64,000 bases of DNA from Porphyromonas endodontalis ATCC 35406 (GCF_000174815.1 NZ_ACNN01000005.1:124001-188000), one strand, 5' to 3'. Positions 8,141-17,544 are shown, counted from the stretch's first letter. Notes: generated from the sequence alone by a model not told the origin. Made by a program: numbers and translations.

Positions 8141-9694
8141 CTACTTAACTATTACTTCAATGGGCGGGATTTTGCGCTCTACACCGTCGGGGCCACGGGC
8201 TATTACTTCGCTGATGTAGAAGCGTTTGCCACGGGAGAGGGAGCGTATGCGAGAGAGTTGTCGCTCGGAGAATCGATCCCCTTGCCCCACCTCGGGCATG
8301 GCATTTCCCATCTGGTCGAAGAAGGTGAGCTGGAAGCGAACTACCGAGTAGGATACCTCCAGTATGTCGTCGTCAATGGCAGCTTTGATTCCTCCGGCTG
8401 CTAGAAGATCGCGTTTGGCGAGGCTCCCTCCACGGAAGCGTTTGGCTACTCCGTTGGCATCCTTATACTCAATGTAGGGTAGAGGGTCGGGTAGAGAACG
8501 AACTCTCAATCGCTGTTCGGCTACTTTCTTTACACTACCATCCATCCCTCGTGCTGATACACTTATGACGGCTTCTGTGCCTACTTTGGCAGGGCGAGCT
8601 ACCCACTGATTCCCTCGTTTGGTGAGACTTCCATTGCTCATCGTTGCCGATATCGCTTCGCCGGCAACGCCGGGAACAGCTATGTTGATGGGGTTGTCTA
8701 TCCCTGCGTATAGTACGTTCATCAAGGTAGGAGCAATGGAGGCCATGGGAGCTGTGACCGTATATTCGGAGTTAAACTCATGCTTCTCGAGCGTGCCATC
8801 TCCGCGCCGCATTTCGATGAATCCCTTGATGGGGAAAGTGCCCGAAGTGCCTGTTGGTACGCTATATACCCCACGACTAGATGCAGGTAGCTCCTTGCCG
8901 TTGACTACGATACGGGGCTGCTGGGTAGAGTCTACACTGCTCAGTACAATTTGGGCGCGGTAGGTTCCCCCACTCATTACGATCTGACTTTCCGGCACTA
9001 CTTGTGCCTCTATTTTATTGACACGGAAGTCACCAATATCAATGCTTCGGATAAGTTCGCTCAAAACTTCGCCCTCCACGTTGCGTAGATCCGTCTGAAT
9101 CTGTGTGAGAAGAGTCACAGCAGCAATGGTAGGCATCCCCTCAAAAAGAGAGTTCTCCCAGGGTTGAATCCCCTTGGATTGGGTGGAAAGAATATTTTCC
9201 ATAGCGCGACGCTTACCACTGTCGAGCATCATACTCCCGGCCAATTGGCGGAAGTGCTCAATACGAGAACGCAACTGTGCCCCCTTGGGATCTAGCGGAT
9301 TGAGCATAATGGCAGCGGAGGCATTCATATCATCCTTGCGGTCGATATTATTTACATCTCCATCCTTTCCATCCGTTTTTACAACGATAAGTTGTTTGAG
9401 TTCGTCTATAAATTGGTAAAGCGAGTCGGCCGCACTTTGTATCTGTTTGCCCCGAGCAAAAGCTGTGGCTGCCTTGTCCGGATTGTGGTTGTAGGCTAGC
9501 TGTAGCTCCATACCGGTGCGATCGTTTCGCTCGGTAGTCGTAGCAAGCATTTGGGCGAGGCCTTCCCCCACTTTGTCAAAGCCTGCCAGTACATCCGAAG
9601 ACACATTGAGGGCTACCATGGCAATGAAGACGAGATACATTAGATTGATCATCTTCTGCCGATTGCGATTGCCCGAAGATCCTCCCGAAGCCAT
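8141..9694 (-). CDS. porM: T9SS motor component PorM/GldM
   Basis: PorM is the elongated periplasmic arm of the T9SS motor, anchored in the inner membrane next to PorL, which couples proton flow to secretion. One transmembrane helix lies near residues 14-33 ([18 protein letters not shown]) after a short basic cytoplasmic start (NRNRQK). The rest is periplasmic: a helical first domain and beta-rich following domains, as in known GldM/PorM structures. The length of 517 residues is usual. It lies between porL (14 bases upstream) and porN (six bases downstream). Confidence 0.95.
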   Translation of the reverse strand: MASGGSSGNRNRQKMINLMYLVFIAMVALNVSSDVLAGFDKVGEGLAQMLATTTERNDRTGMELQLAYNHNPDKAATAFARGKQIQSAADSLYQFIDELKQLIVVKTDGKDGDVNNIDRKDDMNASAAIMLNPLDPKGAQLRSRIEHFRQLAGSMMLDSGKRRAMENILSTQSKGIQPWENSLFEGMPTIAAVTLLTQIQTDLRNVEGEVLSELIRSIDIGDFRVNKIEAQVVPESQIVMSGGTYRAQIVLSSVDSTQQPRIVVNGKELPASSRGVYSVPTGTSGTFPIKGFIEMRRGDGTLEKHEFNSEYTVTAPMASIAPTLMNVLYAGIDNPINIAVPGVAGEAISATMSNGSLTKRGNQWVARPAKVGTEAVISVSARGMDGSVKKVAEQRLRVRSLPDPLPYIEYKDANGVAKRFRGGSLAKRDLLAAGGIKAAIDDDILEVSYSVVRFQLTFFDQMGNAMPEVGQGDRFSERQLSRIRSLSRGKRFYISEVIARGPDGVERKIPPIEVIVK

Positions 9695-9708
9695 ATTGAA
9701 CTAAGGAT

Positions 9709-10656
9709 TTATTGTTGGGTTTGACGGTGGTTGGGGTACTGCTCTTCTCGTGAGGGCGGATAGGCATCATACGATGGAGTATAGCCCTGACGATAAGGGT
9801 CCGGATAGGCATTGCGAGACATCATGGAGCCTCCCATATTGATGGTCATGGCATCCAACAAGCGTGCATATATGCGGTTTAAGTCTTGCAATTGGCGAGC
9901 CATGTGGGCATTCTCCATACGGAATGCGTTGCTGTCTCCGAGGCTCCCCTCATACATCTCGCGCATACGATCGAGACCGGCATTGATCCCTTCGATGGCT
10001 GCAATTTGCTGATTTACATCACGCAACTGCGCCTCGTAGGCGGCGTTGAGCCCCGTAATGTTCTTGCCGAGGGCTGCTATCTGTTCGTTATATTGTGCCG
10101 TATGTTCGTTGAGCGTCTGTAGGTTGATGCTCTGCCACTGCTGGGTCATCCCGCTGGTGACTTCCCCGAGTCGGGAGAGTTGGTCAATAGCTCCGCTTAG
10201 TCTCTGTATGCTGCCACGAAGGTGATCAAGCTCCTCTTGGGAGAGTACCCCGGCGAGTGAAACCTCGGGGGCTGCGGCTCCGAGGTGTGAAGGAGAGGAG
10301 GGCTCGAAACTCTCTGCACGCTGCCGTGCTGCTTCTGCTCTCTGGGAGAGATAGTCGCGCTGCTGCTCTATGTCTTGTGGGCTTCTTCCCTCTAGACCTG
10401 CATTGAGTTCGGGGAATACTTGCTCCCATTTGTAGGTTTCTTCGGGTTGCTCAAAGCCTGAGATGAAGAATACAAGGAACTCTGTCATCATCCCAACGAA
10501 GAGCATTTGATCCCCAAAAGACCAGTGTAAGAGCTTAAAAAGAGCCCCTACAATTACTACGGCTGCCCCCCAACTGTAAGCCACGTTGAGGATCTTTTTT
10601 CCACGGCGGCTCGCCAAAAAAAGACTGAGTTTGCCGGCTTTTTTATTTGTTTCCAT
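9709..10656 (-). CDS. porL: T9SS motor component PorL/GldL
   Basis: PorL forms the inner-membrane motor core together with PorM. Two transmembrane helices lie near residues 23-43 and 50-68. The second holds a membrane-embedded glutamate (E59 in MMTEFLVFF), the position expected for the proton-carrying residue. After FEQPEETYKWEQVFPEL comes a cytoplasmic domain predicted to be helical and coiled-coil (about 85-275), with a proline- and tyrosine-rich tail ending NHRQTQQ. Length is 315. It is 12 bases after porK in the por operon. Confidence 0.94.
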   Translation of the reverse strand: METNKKAGKLSLFLASRRGKKILNVAYSWGAAVVIVGALFKLLHWSFGDQMLFVGMMTEFLVFFISGFEQPEETYKWEQVFPELNAGLEGRSPQDIEQQRDYLSQRAEAARQRAESFEPSSPSHLGAAAPEVSLAGVLSQEELDHLRGSIQRLSGAIDQLSRLGEVTSGMTQQWQSINLQTLNEHTAQYNEQIAALGKNITGLNAAYEAQLRDVNQQIAAIEGINAGLDRMREMYEGSLGDSNAFRMENAHMARQLQDLNRIYARLLDAMTINMGGSMMSRNAYPDPYRQGYTPSYDAYPPSREEQYPNHRQTQQ

Positions 10657-10668
10657 AGGACTCTTTTG

Positions 10669-12132
10669 CTATTTTTTCTTGTTGCTTCTTTTTTGAGGAG
10701 TAAAGCTGATGGCTCTGCGCACACAGCGGAAGCCAATGTACGAGCGAGCTTTGCCTTGAGATTCGTAGCTGCGGGTGGCGGATTGTATAAAGCGTACGAC
10801 ATCTTTCCACGAACCCCCACGCACCACTTTGCGGCGGAGTATCTCGGGGTCGCGTAGATCGGCATGATAGTCTAGCTCCGGGTTTATGTCGTCTACATCT
10901 TTGTAGCTAGAGGCTGAGTAGGCGGACTCGGTCCACTCGGCAACGTTACCTGCCATGTCGTACAATCCAAAGTCGTTGGGCGAGAACGATCCCACCTGAC
11001 TGGTGATAAGGTGCCCGTCTGCGGTGTAATCGCCTTCCCCGGGTTTGAAGTTGCCTAGGTAGCAACCCTTGTCGCTTTGTAGGTCTTGAGCGCTCCATGG
11101 GTAGCGTCGGTTGCTATCGCCCACTCGTGCGGCGTACTCCCATTCAGCCTCGGTGGGCAGACGGAAATCTTCGAGGATCATCCCTTCGGGGATGTTGAGC
11201 CCTTGACGGAAAGAGGCTGAGCGCCAGGCGCAGAAGGCTTGAGCTTGCTCCCAAGATACCCCTACGACGGGATAATTATCGTAGCCCGGGTGATTGAAAT
11301 AGAGGTGTGCATACTCGGCATTGGTCGAGTTGGGGAAGTCTCGTACCCAGCAGGCCTCGTCCGGGTAAATGGGCACTATATACGTATTAAGGAAGTCGTA
11401 TTCGCTAGCAAGTCGGCGCGTAATGGTCTGGCGCATAACGCGGCCGTTATCGTCAATATAGGCTGTGTCTTTGGCAATGGTCGGTAGCTGTAGAGCCTCG
11501 ATCTCCGCAGGGGTGATGGAGGGATTGCGCAAGGCGAGCATCTGTGTACGATACAGGGCTGCGGCGTGATAGTCGTAGCGTTCGTAGCGATAGACCATTT
11601 GAGAAGGATCCAGCCCCCGTTCGTGGGTTACGGGATTGGTGTAATAAACACTATTGATGGCGTTGAGTTCTTCCTCTGTGGCACGCTTTTGATTGGGGAT
11701 GGGTCGAGACCAATCGAGGTGCGGCTCAATGGGATTGTCGTACTTATCGGTAGTGATTTTGTAGTCGGGGTTCCCTCCATAGGCAGGATCGGCTAGGCGT
11801 TCTCTTATGATAGAGTCCCGCACAAAATAGACAAACTGACGGTACTGCGCATTGGTAATTTCCGTCCGATCCATCCAGAAGGCATCTACCGATATTGCTT
11901 TCGATTCTGCGGGGAAGCCCCAAAGGCTATCAGCTTGAGTATGCCCAAGCACAATCGAACCGCGGGGGATAAGTACCATGCCATAGGGCGAAGGTTCTTG
12001 CCACGAAGCAAGTGAAGCTCCTACCAATTCGCCACCTGATGTTGAGCGAGGGCGCGAGGCACAAGCTGCGAGGAGCACCAGGGTTACCAAACCAACAAAA
12101 GGCGGTGCAAGGAGGTGATATCTTTTTGTCAT
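10669..12132 (-). CDS. porK: T9SS outer-membrane lipoprotein PorK/GldK
   Basis: PorK is a lipoprotein that forms the T9SS ring with PorN. A signal peptide with lipobox LLAAC places the lipidated cysteine near residue 24. The body is an FGE-sulfatase (SUMF1)-like fold: GMVLIPRGSIVLGHTQ near 51, RTEITNAQYRQF near 90, WEQAQAFCAW near 295, LPTEAEWEYAAR near 326, then MAGNVAEWTES and VRGGSWKD near 396-442, ending IGFRCVRRA. The fold is kept for structure; no sulfatase-activating role is expected. The gene heads the por block. Unlike the P. gingivalis order, porP is not directly upstream; pdxB is. Confidence 0.94.
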   Translation of the reverse strand: MTKRYHLLAPPFVGLVTLVLLAACASRPRSTSGGELVGASLASWQEPSPYGMVLIPRGSIVLGHTQADSLWGFPAESKAISVDAFWMDRTEITNAQYRQFVYFVRDSIIRERLADPAYGGNPDYKITTDKYDNPIEPHLDWSRPIPNQKRATEEELNAINSVYYTNPVTHERGLDPSQMVYRYERYDYHAAALYRTQMLALRNPSITPAEIEALQLPTIAKDTAYIDDNGRVMRQTITRRLASEYDFLNTYIVPIYPDEACWVRDFPNSTNAEYAHLYFNHPGYDNYPVVGVSWEQAQAFCAWRSASFRQGLNIPEGMILEDFRLPTEAEWEYAARVGDSNRRYPWSAQDLQSDKGCYLGNFKPGEGDYTADGHLITSQVGSFSPNDFGLYDMAGNVAEWTESAYSASSYKDVDDINPELDYHADLRDPEILRRKVVRGGSWKDVVRFIQSATRSYESQGKARSYIGFRCVRRAISFTPQKRSNKKK

Positions 12133-12260
12133 CTGCTATTCTTCTTATTCGCATTCTGTCTCAGCCCTTTTGGTGAGGGTAACCTCCTTTGAGGGGAGAG
12201 ACGTCCTGCTAGCTTAACGCACAAAGTGTATGCTTTAGTATAGACTTTCTAATTTTCTGC

Positions 12261-13403
12261 CTACGCAATGCTGTAGCCAAGGACGCGGAATAGTTGCTCT
12301 TCTTCTGGGAGAATGCCTAGCAACTGATAGGCAGGAGCCTCACGGGGGTAGTTGTAATGTACCCTGAGGGATTCGAATTGGTCGGGAGTTTGGCGTAGAG
12401 CTTGCTCTATTTGAGAGAGGGTTTTCATGGTATGTGCAAGGACCCACTCCGGGCGCAATGAGCCTATCGAACTGAGGTTTATTGTGGCGTTTTCGGGCGT
12501 GGAGAGGCTTATCCGGTCAAAGGGAATGAGAGCGGGATTGAGCCCGAAATGCTCCAACGTAGTCTCTACTGCCATGCGCGTGCCTCGGGCTTTGCCATCG
12601 GCAGAAAAACCTGCGATATGAGGGGTCGCACGCTCTGCTCGTGCTAAAACATCGAGTCGGATGTTAGGCTCTCCCTCCCAACAATCGAGATAAAACCCCT
12701 CTATCCTTCCGGAGTTTAGGGCTTGGAGGAGAGCATCGCTATCAGCAATGGCTCCTCGGGCTGCATTCAATATAAGAGGCTTTTTGCGGCATTGACGGAG
12801 AAAATCCTCTCCCAAAAGATGATAGGTGGGGTGCTTCCCCTCTTTGGTGAGGGGAGTATGAAAGGTAATAATCGTGGCTTCGTGGGCTGCTTCTTCTAGG
12901 GAAGAGAAGCCTTGCTGTCCCTCTTGCTCTGCCCTTGGGGGATCCACTAGAAGTGTTTTGACGCCTAGTGCCTCAGCCATTTGTTGTACATTGCTTCCCA
13001 CATGACCTACCCCTATAATAGCGAGGGTTTCTTGCGCTAGAGGTCTCTTGAGGCGTAGGGCGCGCTCGGCAAGTACCCCCATTACCCAGTGAGCTACGGA
13101 TCGGGCATTGCACCCAGGGGAGTTGCGCCATAGGATACCATGAGAGGAGCAGTAGTCTCTATCAATATGGTCAAATCCTGCTGTAGCGGTCGCTATGGAG
13201 CGAATCATAGTACCCTCAAGGAGATTTTGGTTGCAATGCGTGACACTGCGGACAAGAAGCCCCTCGGTTTTTTCTTCGATAAGCCGCTCGCGGGAGATCT
13301 CTTGGGACGGAAGGTAAGTAACATCGGCCACCGCATCAAGTAATCCTGCGAGGTAGGGGAGGGATTGGTCGGCTACAAGACGAGGGCGATAATCTGAGGA
13401 CAT
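12261..13403 (-). CDS. pdxB: 4-phosphoerythronate dehydrogenase
   Basis: PdxB oxidises 4-phosphoerythronate with NAD in the DXP-independent... pathway to pyridoxal phosphate, in the cytoplasm. The 380-residue protein is a D-isomer-specific 2-hydroxyacid dehydrogenase. It shows ATATAGFDHIDRDYC near residue 71 with the PdxB-type NSPGCNARSVAHWV near 93-106, the NAD-binding GVGHVGSNV near 131, LILNAARGAIADSDAL near 210, and a catalytic histidine in TPHIAGFS near 258. A C-terminal dimerisation domain of about 90 residues follows. It starts behind a clear promoter box and ends 128 bases before porK, so pdxB and por could be read together. Confidence 0.9.
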   Translation of the reverse strand: MSSDYRPRLVADQSLPYLAGLLDAVADVTYLPSQEISRERLIEEKTEGLLVRSVTHCNQNLLEGTMIRSIATATAGFDHIDRDYCSSHGILWRNSPGCNARSVAHWVMGVLAERALRLKRPLAQETLAIIGVGHVGSNVQQMAEALGVKTLLVDPPRAEQEGQQGFSSLEEAAHEATIITFHTPLTKEGKHPTYHLLGEDFLRQCRKKPLILNAARGAIADSDALLQALNSGRIEGFYLDCWEGEPNIRLDVLARAERATPHIAGFSADGKARGTRMAVETTLEHFGLNPALIPFDRISLSTPENATINLSSIGSLRPEWVLAHTMKTLSQIEQALRQTPDQFESLRVHYNYPREAPAYQLLGILPEEEQLFRVLGYSIA

Positions 13404-13432
13404 AGAGCAATATAGTTCGTTTTTTATGCCCT

Positions 13433-13440
13433 CAAAGGTA
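13433..13440 (-). promoter_or_regulatory. -7 promoter box of pdxB
   Basis: On the minus strand this reads TACCTTTG, matching TAnnTTTG, 29 bases before the pdxB start at 13403. The spacing fits a short leader. Confidence 0.55.
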
Positions 13441-13706
13441 CAAATTCTCTCCCCGTTACCCCCTCCCTTTTCTCTTCTAGGCTAATTGCGAAAAAAGTTC
13501 TTGCCCTAGAGTAAAAGAAAAACCAGCCGGAAGTGCATCCACTTTCTGCCTAAGAAATATTTCTTTTTAGGGCAGGAACGAAAAAAGTTTTAGGCATGGA
13601 TTTTTTGTGCCACGCTGAGACTCACTATCCTAGATAAAGAAACAGAGTCTCCTACCCGGGGGTAGAAGACTCTGTCTTTTATGCTATGATTTTATGTAAG
13701 TGTCTA
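13441..13706. other. Spacer with AT-rich motifs and a terminator
   Basis: No gene is seen between the pdxB promoter and the LRR gene. Bases 13500-13610 carry repeated GCCCTAG, GCCTAAGAAA and their complements TTTTAGGGCA and TTTTAGGCA. The end of the stretch holds the terminator at 13642-13675. Confidence 0.4.
13642..13675 (-). terminator. Terminator of the LRR gene
   Basis: ACAGAGTCT and CTACCC (13642-13657) pair with GGGTAG and AGACTCTGT (13660-13675), giving a strong stem. A T-rich run follows on both strands (TTTCTTTATC on the minus strand, CTTTT on the plus). It lies 31 bases beyond the stop of the gene at 13707-15299. Confidence 0.75.
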
Positions 13707-15299
13707 TCAACGAATGATACCCTTACCTATCGCTCCATTGCACTCTACAATGAAAACTCCATGCAGATTCTCTAAACCATCGAAGAGAATAGAGTTGTCA
13801 TTAGTGACTCCGGAGACGATGAGATTACCATTTTCATCGAAGATGTTGACTTTCTTCTGGTAGCCCTGAGGGAGGTTATTCACTTTAATGCTATTCTTCT
13901 CAACACTGATGAGAAGTACTCCCTTAGGTTGCTTTTCTATCTCTTTTAATCCGGTGTCAATCCCGGTGTAGTCATAAAAATCGCCATAGGTGTTGCGTGC
14001 TACTACCTCCCATTTCTTTTTCAATGCTATTCCCACAGCCTCTTTGGAAACTTTGTTGAGGTCTTCGGGAGTCTTCTCTAAGAATACGCCCCATACACCA
14101 ATTTCGTCTGTATTAGGTAGGTCGGAGAGGTTATTTGCGATTTCCTTGGTTGCATCAAATCCTAGTTTGTTGCCGGCAATGATAAGGATTCTCAACTTAG
14201 GATTCTTAGATATGTCGAGAGTCGTAAAAGATTGGCAATCTTCGATGGAGAGTTGGTTGAGCAGCGGATTTTTTGAGAGATCTAGGCTCTTAAGAGCACT
14301 CTTAGAGGCTGTTAGTATCTCAAGTGAAGGACACTTTGTAAGATCCAATTCTGAGATTTTCGTGGTATCTATGCTTAAGCTTACAAGTTGGGGACACTTG
14401 CTAACGTCCAAGGTTGTCATCTCTGTATTGCTCCCAACAGCTAAAGATCGTAGTGCAGGCATCTCTTCTGTATGGATTGTTTTAATGGCATTCTTTGAGA
14501 TGTCAAGAACCTGAATTTTGTCAGTTTTCCCAAACTTGAGATTCTTTACCTTGCTGTTTTTTATGGAGATATTCTCCAAAAGGTCGGTCTGAGATAGATC
14601 AAGATCTGGGAGATTACAGTCCCAAGCCTCGAAGACCACTAGCTCTTTGTTGGCCGCTAGGTCCACACTTGAGATAAGGGGGTTGCTTGAGATATTGATG
14701 CGGTAGAGATTTGGATTTTTGCTGAAGTCAACAGACTTGATTTGAGGATTCTCGTCTATGTAGATAGTCTCCAGCCGTGGAAGCCCCGATAGATCTACAC
14801 TTGTCAATTTGTTAGAGGATAGGTATAGCTGTTTGAGCGTGGCGGGGAGCTTGCTGAAATCTAGGGATTGCATTCCGCAACTTATAAAGCTGACATTCTC
14901 TAGCGCTTTGTTGGCAGAGAGATCCAAGCCCTGGGGAAAGTCGTTGAGCATAAGAGAGAGTTGCTTGATGCATTGGTTCTCTGCAAATTCTATGTTTTTG
15001 ACCCGATCCATAGGCGCTACAAACCCTTGGCAGGTACCGTAGATCTTAACAATGTTCCCCTTGAGAGGTATTTTGCCATCTTTGTTCACCTCATTGGCAG
15101 GTTTCTTGCCGTAGCCTGCGTCAATTAGGAGGCCCTTGAAGTCCTCTTCAGATCCTGAAAGAGAGAAAGAAATAGACCCCTCATAATTTTCAGCGTCTAT
15201 AGTGGTCATGGTAATGAGGGGAGTTTGAGCATTTACACAAGTGACACCAGCAAATAATAGCAGTAGGGTGTAAATGAGGGGGAGGAAATGTCGTTTCAT
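13707..15299 (-). CDS. Secreted leucine-rich-repeat protein, likely T9SS cargo
   Basis: This 530-residue protein has a signal peptide (MKRHFLPLIYTLLLLFAG..., cleavage near VNAQ, residue 25). From about 110 to 390 it consists of about twelve LRR units of the internalin-J/BspA type (LDLSKNPLLNQLSI, LDVSKCPQLVSLSI). The last 75 residues look like a T9SS C-terminal sorting domain: IKVNNLPQGYQKKVNIFDENG, then LHGVFIVECNG and a short end GIIR. Expected to cross the outer membrane by the T9SS and be anchored at the surface, where LRR proteins of this kind support adhesion; that role is inferred. Two similar proteins are encoded at 34684 and 44859. Confidence 0.85.
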   Translation of the reverse strand: MKRHFLPLIYTLLLLFAGVTCVNAQTPLITMTTIDAENYEGSISFSLSGSEEDFKGLLIDAGYGKKPANEVNKDGKIPLKGNIVKIYGTCQGFVAPMDRVKNIEFAENQCIKQLSLMLNDFPQGLDLSANKALENVSFISCGMQSLDFSKLPATLKQLYLSSNKLTSVDLSGLPRLETIYIDENPQIKSVDFSKNPNLYRINISSNPLISSVDLAANKELVVFEAWDCNLPDLDLSQTDLLENISIKNSKVKNLKFGKTDKIQVLDISKNAIKTIHTEEMPALRSLAVGSNTEMTTLDVSKCPQLVSLSIDTTKISELDLTKCPSLEILTASKSALKSLDLSKNPLLNQLSIEDCQSFTTLDISKNPKLRILIIAGNKLGFDATKEIANNLSDLPNTDEIGVWGVFLEKTPEDLNKVSKEAVGIALKKKWEVVARNTYGDFYDYTGIDTGLKEIEKQPKGVLLISVEKNSIKVNNLPQGYQKKVNIFDENGNLIVSGVTNDNSILFDGLENLHGVFIVECNGAIGKGIIR

Positions 15300-15666
15300 C
15301 TTTGATTTTTCAATTTAGTTATGCTTTTAGTTGTTTTGCTTCCGCGAAGATAACCAATGATTTTGATTTACTGTCTTGAGTTCGATATTTTCTTTCTATG
15401 CTTGTATGTTCCCTCGCTATAAAAGGCAGAGACGATGACAGAGATCGTTTGTCTTCCTTTTATTGGATTGTGGATTTTCTCTCATTCTATCGTCGAAAAG
15501 CCCCTCTTGCTCTATTCAGTCCCTTTTGTCCTATTTGCATTATATCAGAAACTATTTGTATCTTTACTCCTAGAGAGGTGGGGCTCACGAAAGAGTTGGT
15601 GGCCTCAACTTTCGGTTTGTTAGCACAAAGTGTAAGTATCACCTTATTAATTGGAGAATTGAAGTT
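15300..15666. other. Divergent intergenic region
   Basis: This stretch separates the LRR gene (minus) from the YtxH gene (plus) and must hold both promoters. TTTGTATCTTTA near 15552-15563 resembles a plus-strand -7 box with one mismatch. TATCTTCG on the minus strand near 15344-15351 is a near match for the LRR gene. Small open frames here have no coding character. Confidence 0.35.
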
Positions 15667-15924
15667 ATGAAGAGTGAAGTAAAGTTTGGATTAGGTATTG
15701 CTATTGGTGTAGCCTTGGGTGCTGCAATAGCTTATTTCTCTGACAAAGAAAAGCGCAATAGCTTTGTCGATGATGTGATGACAACAGCAGACAAGGCTCG
15801 TGATAGTGTGGTAGAAGGGTATTACGAAGCAAAGGCAAAGTATAACCAGTACCGCAATAAACTGAAAAAAGAGATCCAAGAAGTAGAAGAGAATATCGAC
15901 CTCTCTGCCGGAGATCTTGACTAA
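15667..15924 (+). CDS. YtxH-domain small membrane protein
   Basis: This 85-residue protein begins with a glycine- and alanine-rich membrane helix (GLGIAIGVALGAAIAYF, residues 8-24) followed by SDKEKR and a long charged amphipathic helix (DKARDSVVEGYYEAKAKY), the pattern of the YtxH/gas-vesicle-like family linked to general stress. It ends in an acidic stretch. It heads a plus-strand group with the holin-like gene and the next gene, although a terminator-like hairpin separates it from them. Confidence 0.75.
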   Translation: MKSEVKFGLGIAIGVALGAAIAYFSDKEKRNSFVDDVMTTADKARDSVVEGYYEAKAKYNQYRNKLKKEIQEVEENIDLSAGDLD

Positions 15925-15941
15925 TATAGGGCTATAGCCGG

Positions 15942-15982
15942 AGCACTCCCCTCTTAGGCATCTAGGTCTTGAGGGAAGTGCT
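15942..15982 (+). terminator. Hairpin after the YtxH gene
   Basis: AGCACT and CCCTC (15942-15953) pair with GAGGG and AGTGCT (15971-15982). The stem is good but the following T content is weak, so it may be a partial terminator. Confidence 0.45.
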
Positions 15983-16145
15983 TCTCATAGCTTAGCAGGG
16001 TTACTCGGGGTGCATTTTTGAGAATCTTTTTTGAAGGATGTAGCTTCGTGTGTGCTGTTTCTTTCTTTTCTTCTCTTGGAGGAGACGGAGTGTCTCAAAG
16101 GGAGGGAACGGGGGAGGTATGGATGGCTTCTGCTTAATTTGATTG

Positions 16146-16586
16146 ATGGAATCGACTTTTAGTTTACGCTCATTTGTTCGCCACTTGATGGTGTACGCAA
16201 TGGCTCTCTTGCGAAAGTCCGTATTGGATAGTGCCGAGGGGGCTTCGCTGCTCGTTGCCAAGTTGGTAGCTCTACTTATTATATTGCTTATAGTACCTGT
16301 CTGTATGGTACTTGTAGCGTTCCTTATTGCCTATCTGATAAGCGACCTACTTGGGGGCAACATTACCCTAGGAGTATTACTTACCCTGTTGCTGTTGATC
16401 GGTATAATTGTAGTGGTAAAGGTGTGGTATAAGCCTCTTACTCGTCCTATACGAGACCGAGTAAAAGCTCTTTTTATTGATGCAGCAAATCATTGTAAGT
16501 CCTCCAATTTTGAAGATGAGTTGGGGAAAGATTGGGATGAATTAGATCCCTTAGAAGATTCTTTTGATGGCGATGAAGAAGCGTAG
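16146..16586 (+). CDS. Phage-holin-superfamily-like membrane protein
   Basis: The protein has about 146 residues. A short amphipathic start (SFVRHLMVYAMALLRKSVLDS) is followed by two strong transmembrane helices near residues 39-62 and 68-91, then a charged cytoplasmic tail that becomes very acidic (DELDPLEDSFDGDEEA). This matches the so-called phage holin family/Actinobacterial holin-X-like proteins that are common next to YtxH proteins; no lysis role is implied. ATG 16146 is preferred over the TTG at 16143. The end overlaps the next gene by 20 bases, indicating translational coupling. Confidence 0.7.
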   Translation: MESTFSLRSFVRHLMVYAMALLRKSVLDSAEGASLLVAKLVALLIILLIVPVCMVLVAFLIAYLISDLLGGNITLGVLLTLLLLIGIIVVVKVWYKPLTRPIRDRVKALFIDAANHCKSSNFEDELGKDWDELDPLEDSFDGDEEA

Positions 16587-17019
16587 TGTAGACGAAGAAC
16601 TCAAGATGCTACAAGCTGAGGCGGCGCGCGACCTCTCCGTCTCTCGCGCTCGCGTGCAGAGTGAGTGGCGTTGGATCAGCAGCCCGGAAGGAAAAGATGC
16701 CATTTGGGAGAGTGTCCGTCGTGATGTGCTACCCCAAGGTTCGTTGGCTCAGTGGATTTTTAGGGTATTTTCCAAAGATAAGGGTCAGCGCGGTAGGCAT
16801 GCAGCAGGTCATGGTCTAGTCTCCGCGAATATTTTCTCTAGTAGTCTTCTTGGTAAGATGTTACCTGCCTCATGGGCAAAGTACACGCCTCTGGCAATAG
16901 AATTGTTTGAGCTTGCTCGCCCCATGCTCGTGACTTCGGCTCTCGCCTTAGGGCGCAGTGTGTTGAGAAAAAGCTTCTCTCGGTTGAATCCCTTCCGAAG
17001 AAAAAAGAAATCCAAATAG
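16567..17019 (+). CDS. Hypothetical protein coupled to the holin-like gene
   Basis: The protein has 150 residues, basic overall, with an N-terminal charged helix (DEELKMLQAEAARDLS), a mid region without motif, and a weakly hydrophobic segment near residues 108-128 (YTPLAIELFELARPMLVTSALALG). It ends in a basic run (NPFRRKKKSK). I do not recognise the family. It may act with the membrane proteins encoded just before it, as a YtxH/holin-like/basic-protein trio. Starts at ATG 16567 or 16573 are both possible. Confidence 0.6.
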   Translation: MAMKKRSVDEELKMLQAEAARDLSVSRARVQSEWRWISSPEGKDAIWESVRRDVLPQGSLAQWIFRVFSKDKGQRGRHAAGHGLVSANIFSSSLLGKMLPASWAKYTPLAIELFELARPMLVTSALALGRSVLRKSFSRLNPFRRKKKSK

Positions 17020-17047
17020 CTCTTTCCCTTTTTATATCATAAATAAA

Positions 17048-17078
17048 AACCCCCATCAAACTAAGCTTGACGGGGGTT
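17048..17078. terminator. Bidirectional terminator
   Basis: AACCCCC (17048-17054) pairs with GGGGGTT (17072-17078) and TCAA with TTGA inside. A-rich sequence precedes and T-rich sequence follows, so it can serve both the plus-strand gene ending at 17019 and the minus-strand gene ending at 17149. Confidence 0.75.
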
Positions 17079-17148
17079 ATTTGTATCTGTGGTAACGTGG
17101 GTACTTATGCCAATCCCAAAACTCTCTATCAAGTGGGAGAGTAAGGGA

Positions 17149-17544
17149 TTATTGCTGTCTCTCTTGTTGCTGCGATAGGTACTTCTCGAGTAGTTCGTCT
17201 GCAAGATTTACGGTGTCGTTGCAGGGGATGTGTAGCTCAGCCTTTAGGGAGTGGCATTGGGTGGCTCCGAGGCGTGATCTAAACTCTTCGAGTAGAGCTT
17301 TAGCTTCGGGGGAGTCCGCTCCGAGTATTTGTGTGGCACTATAGAGAGCACCGCATAGTCCTCCTTCGGCTTTTCCACCGCCCTTTGAGCGGAGAGTTGC
17401 CTCTATATCGTCGTCTGTTGCCCGGGTGATTCCTTGATAGGCTTTAGCAATAGTTTGGGCACAATTCCAGTTATTGGGCTTGGCGTGGAAAAAGTCCAAA
17501 GCAGATTTGTTCTCTTCGTTTTTCTTCATTTCCTTTAGGTTCAT
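17149..17544 (-). CDS. C_GCAxxG_C_C family redox-type protein
   Basis: The 131-residue protein matches the C_GCAxxG_C_C family: NWNCAQTIAKAY near residue 28, then GGGKAEGGLCGALYSATQILG near 54-74 with the conserved glycine-rich Cys motif, and later cysteines in TQCHSL and IPCND. The cysteines probably bind a metal or cycle between thiol and disulfide; the exact activity is unknown. The start is uncertain (17544 or the Met at 17529). It overlaps the end of the EpsG-like gene by 59-74 bases on the same strand, which is unusual for unrelated functions. Confidence 0.75.
   Translation of the reverse strand: MNLKEMKKNEENKSALDFFHAKPNNWNCAQTIAKAYQGITRATDDDIEATLRSKGGGKAEGGLCGALYSATQILGADSPEAKALLEEFRSRLGATQCHSLKAELHIPCNDTVNLADELLEKYLSQQQERQQ

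Noticed and set aside
15398-15670. Plus-strand open frame of 90 codons before the YtxH gene
   Set aside because: Composition is non-coding, a second frame is equally open, and it overlaps the probable promoter region.
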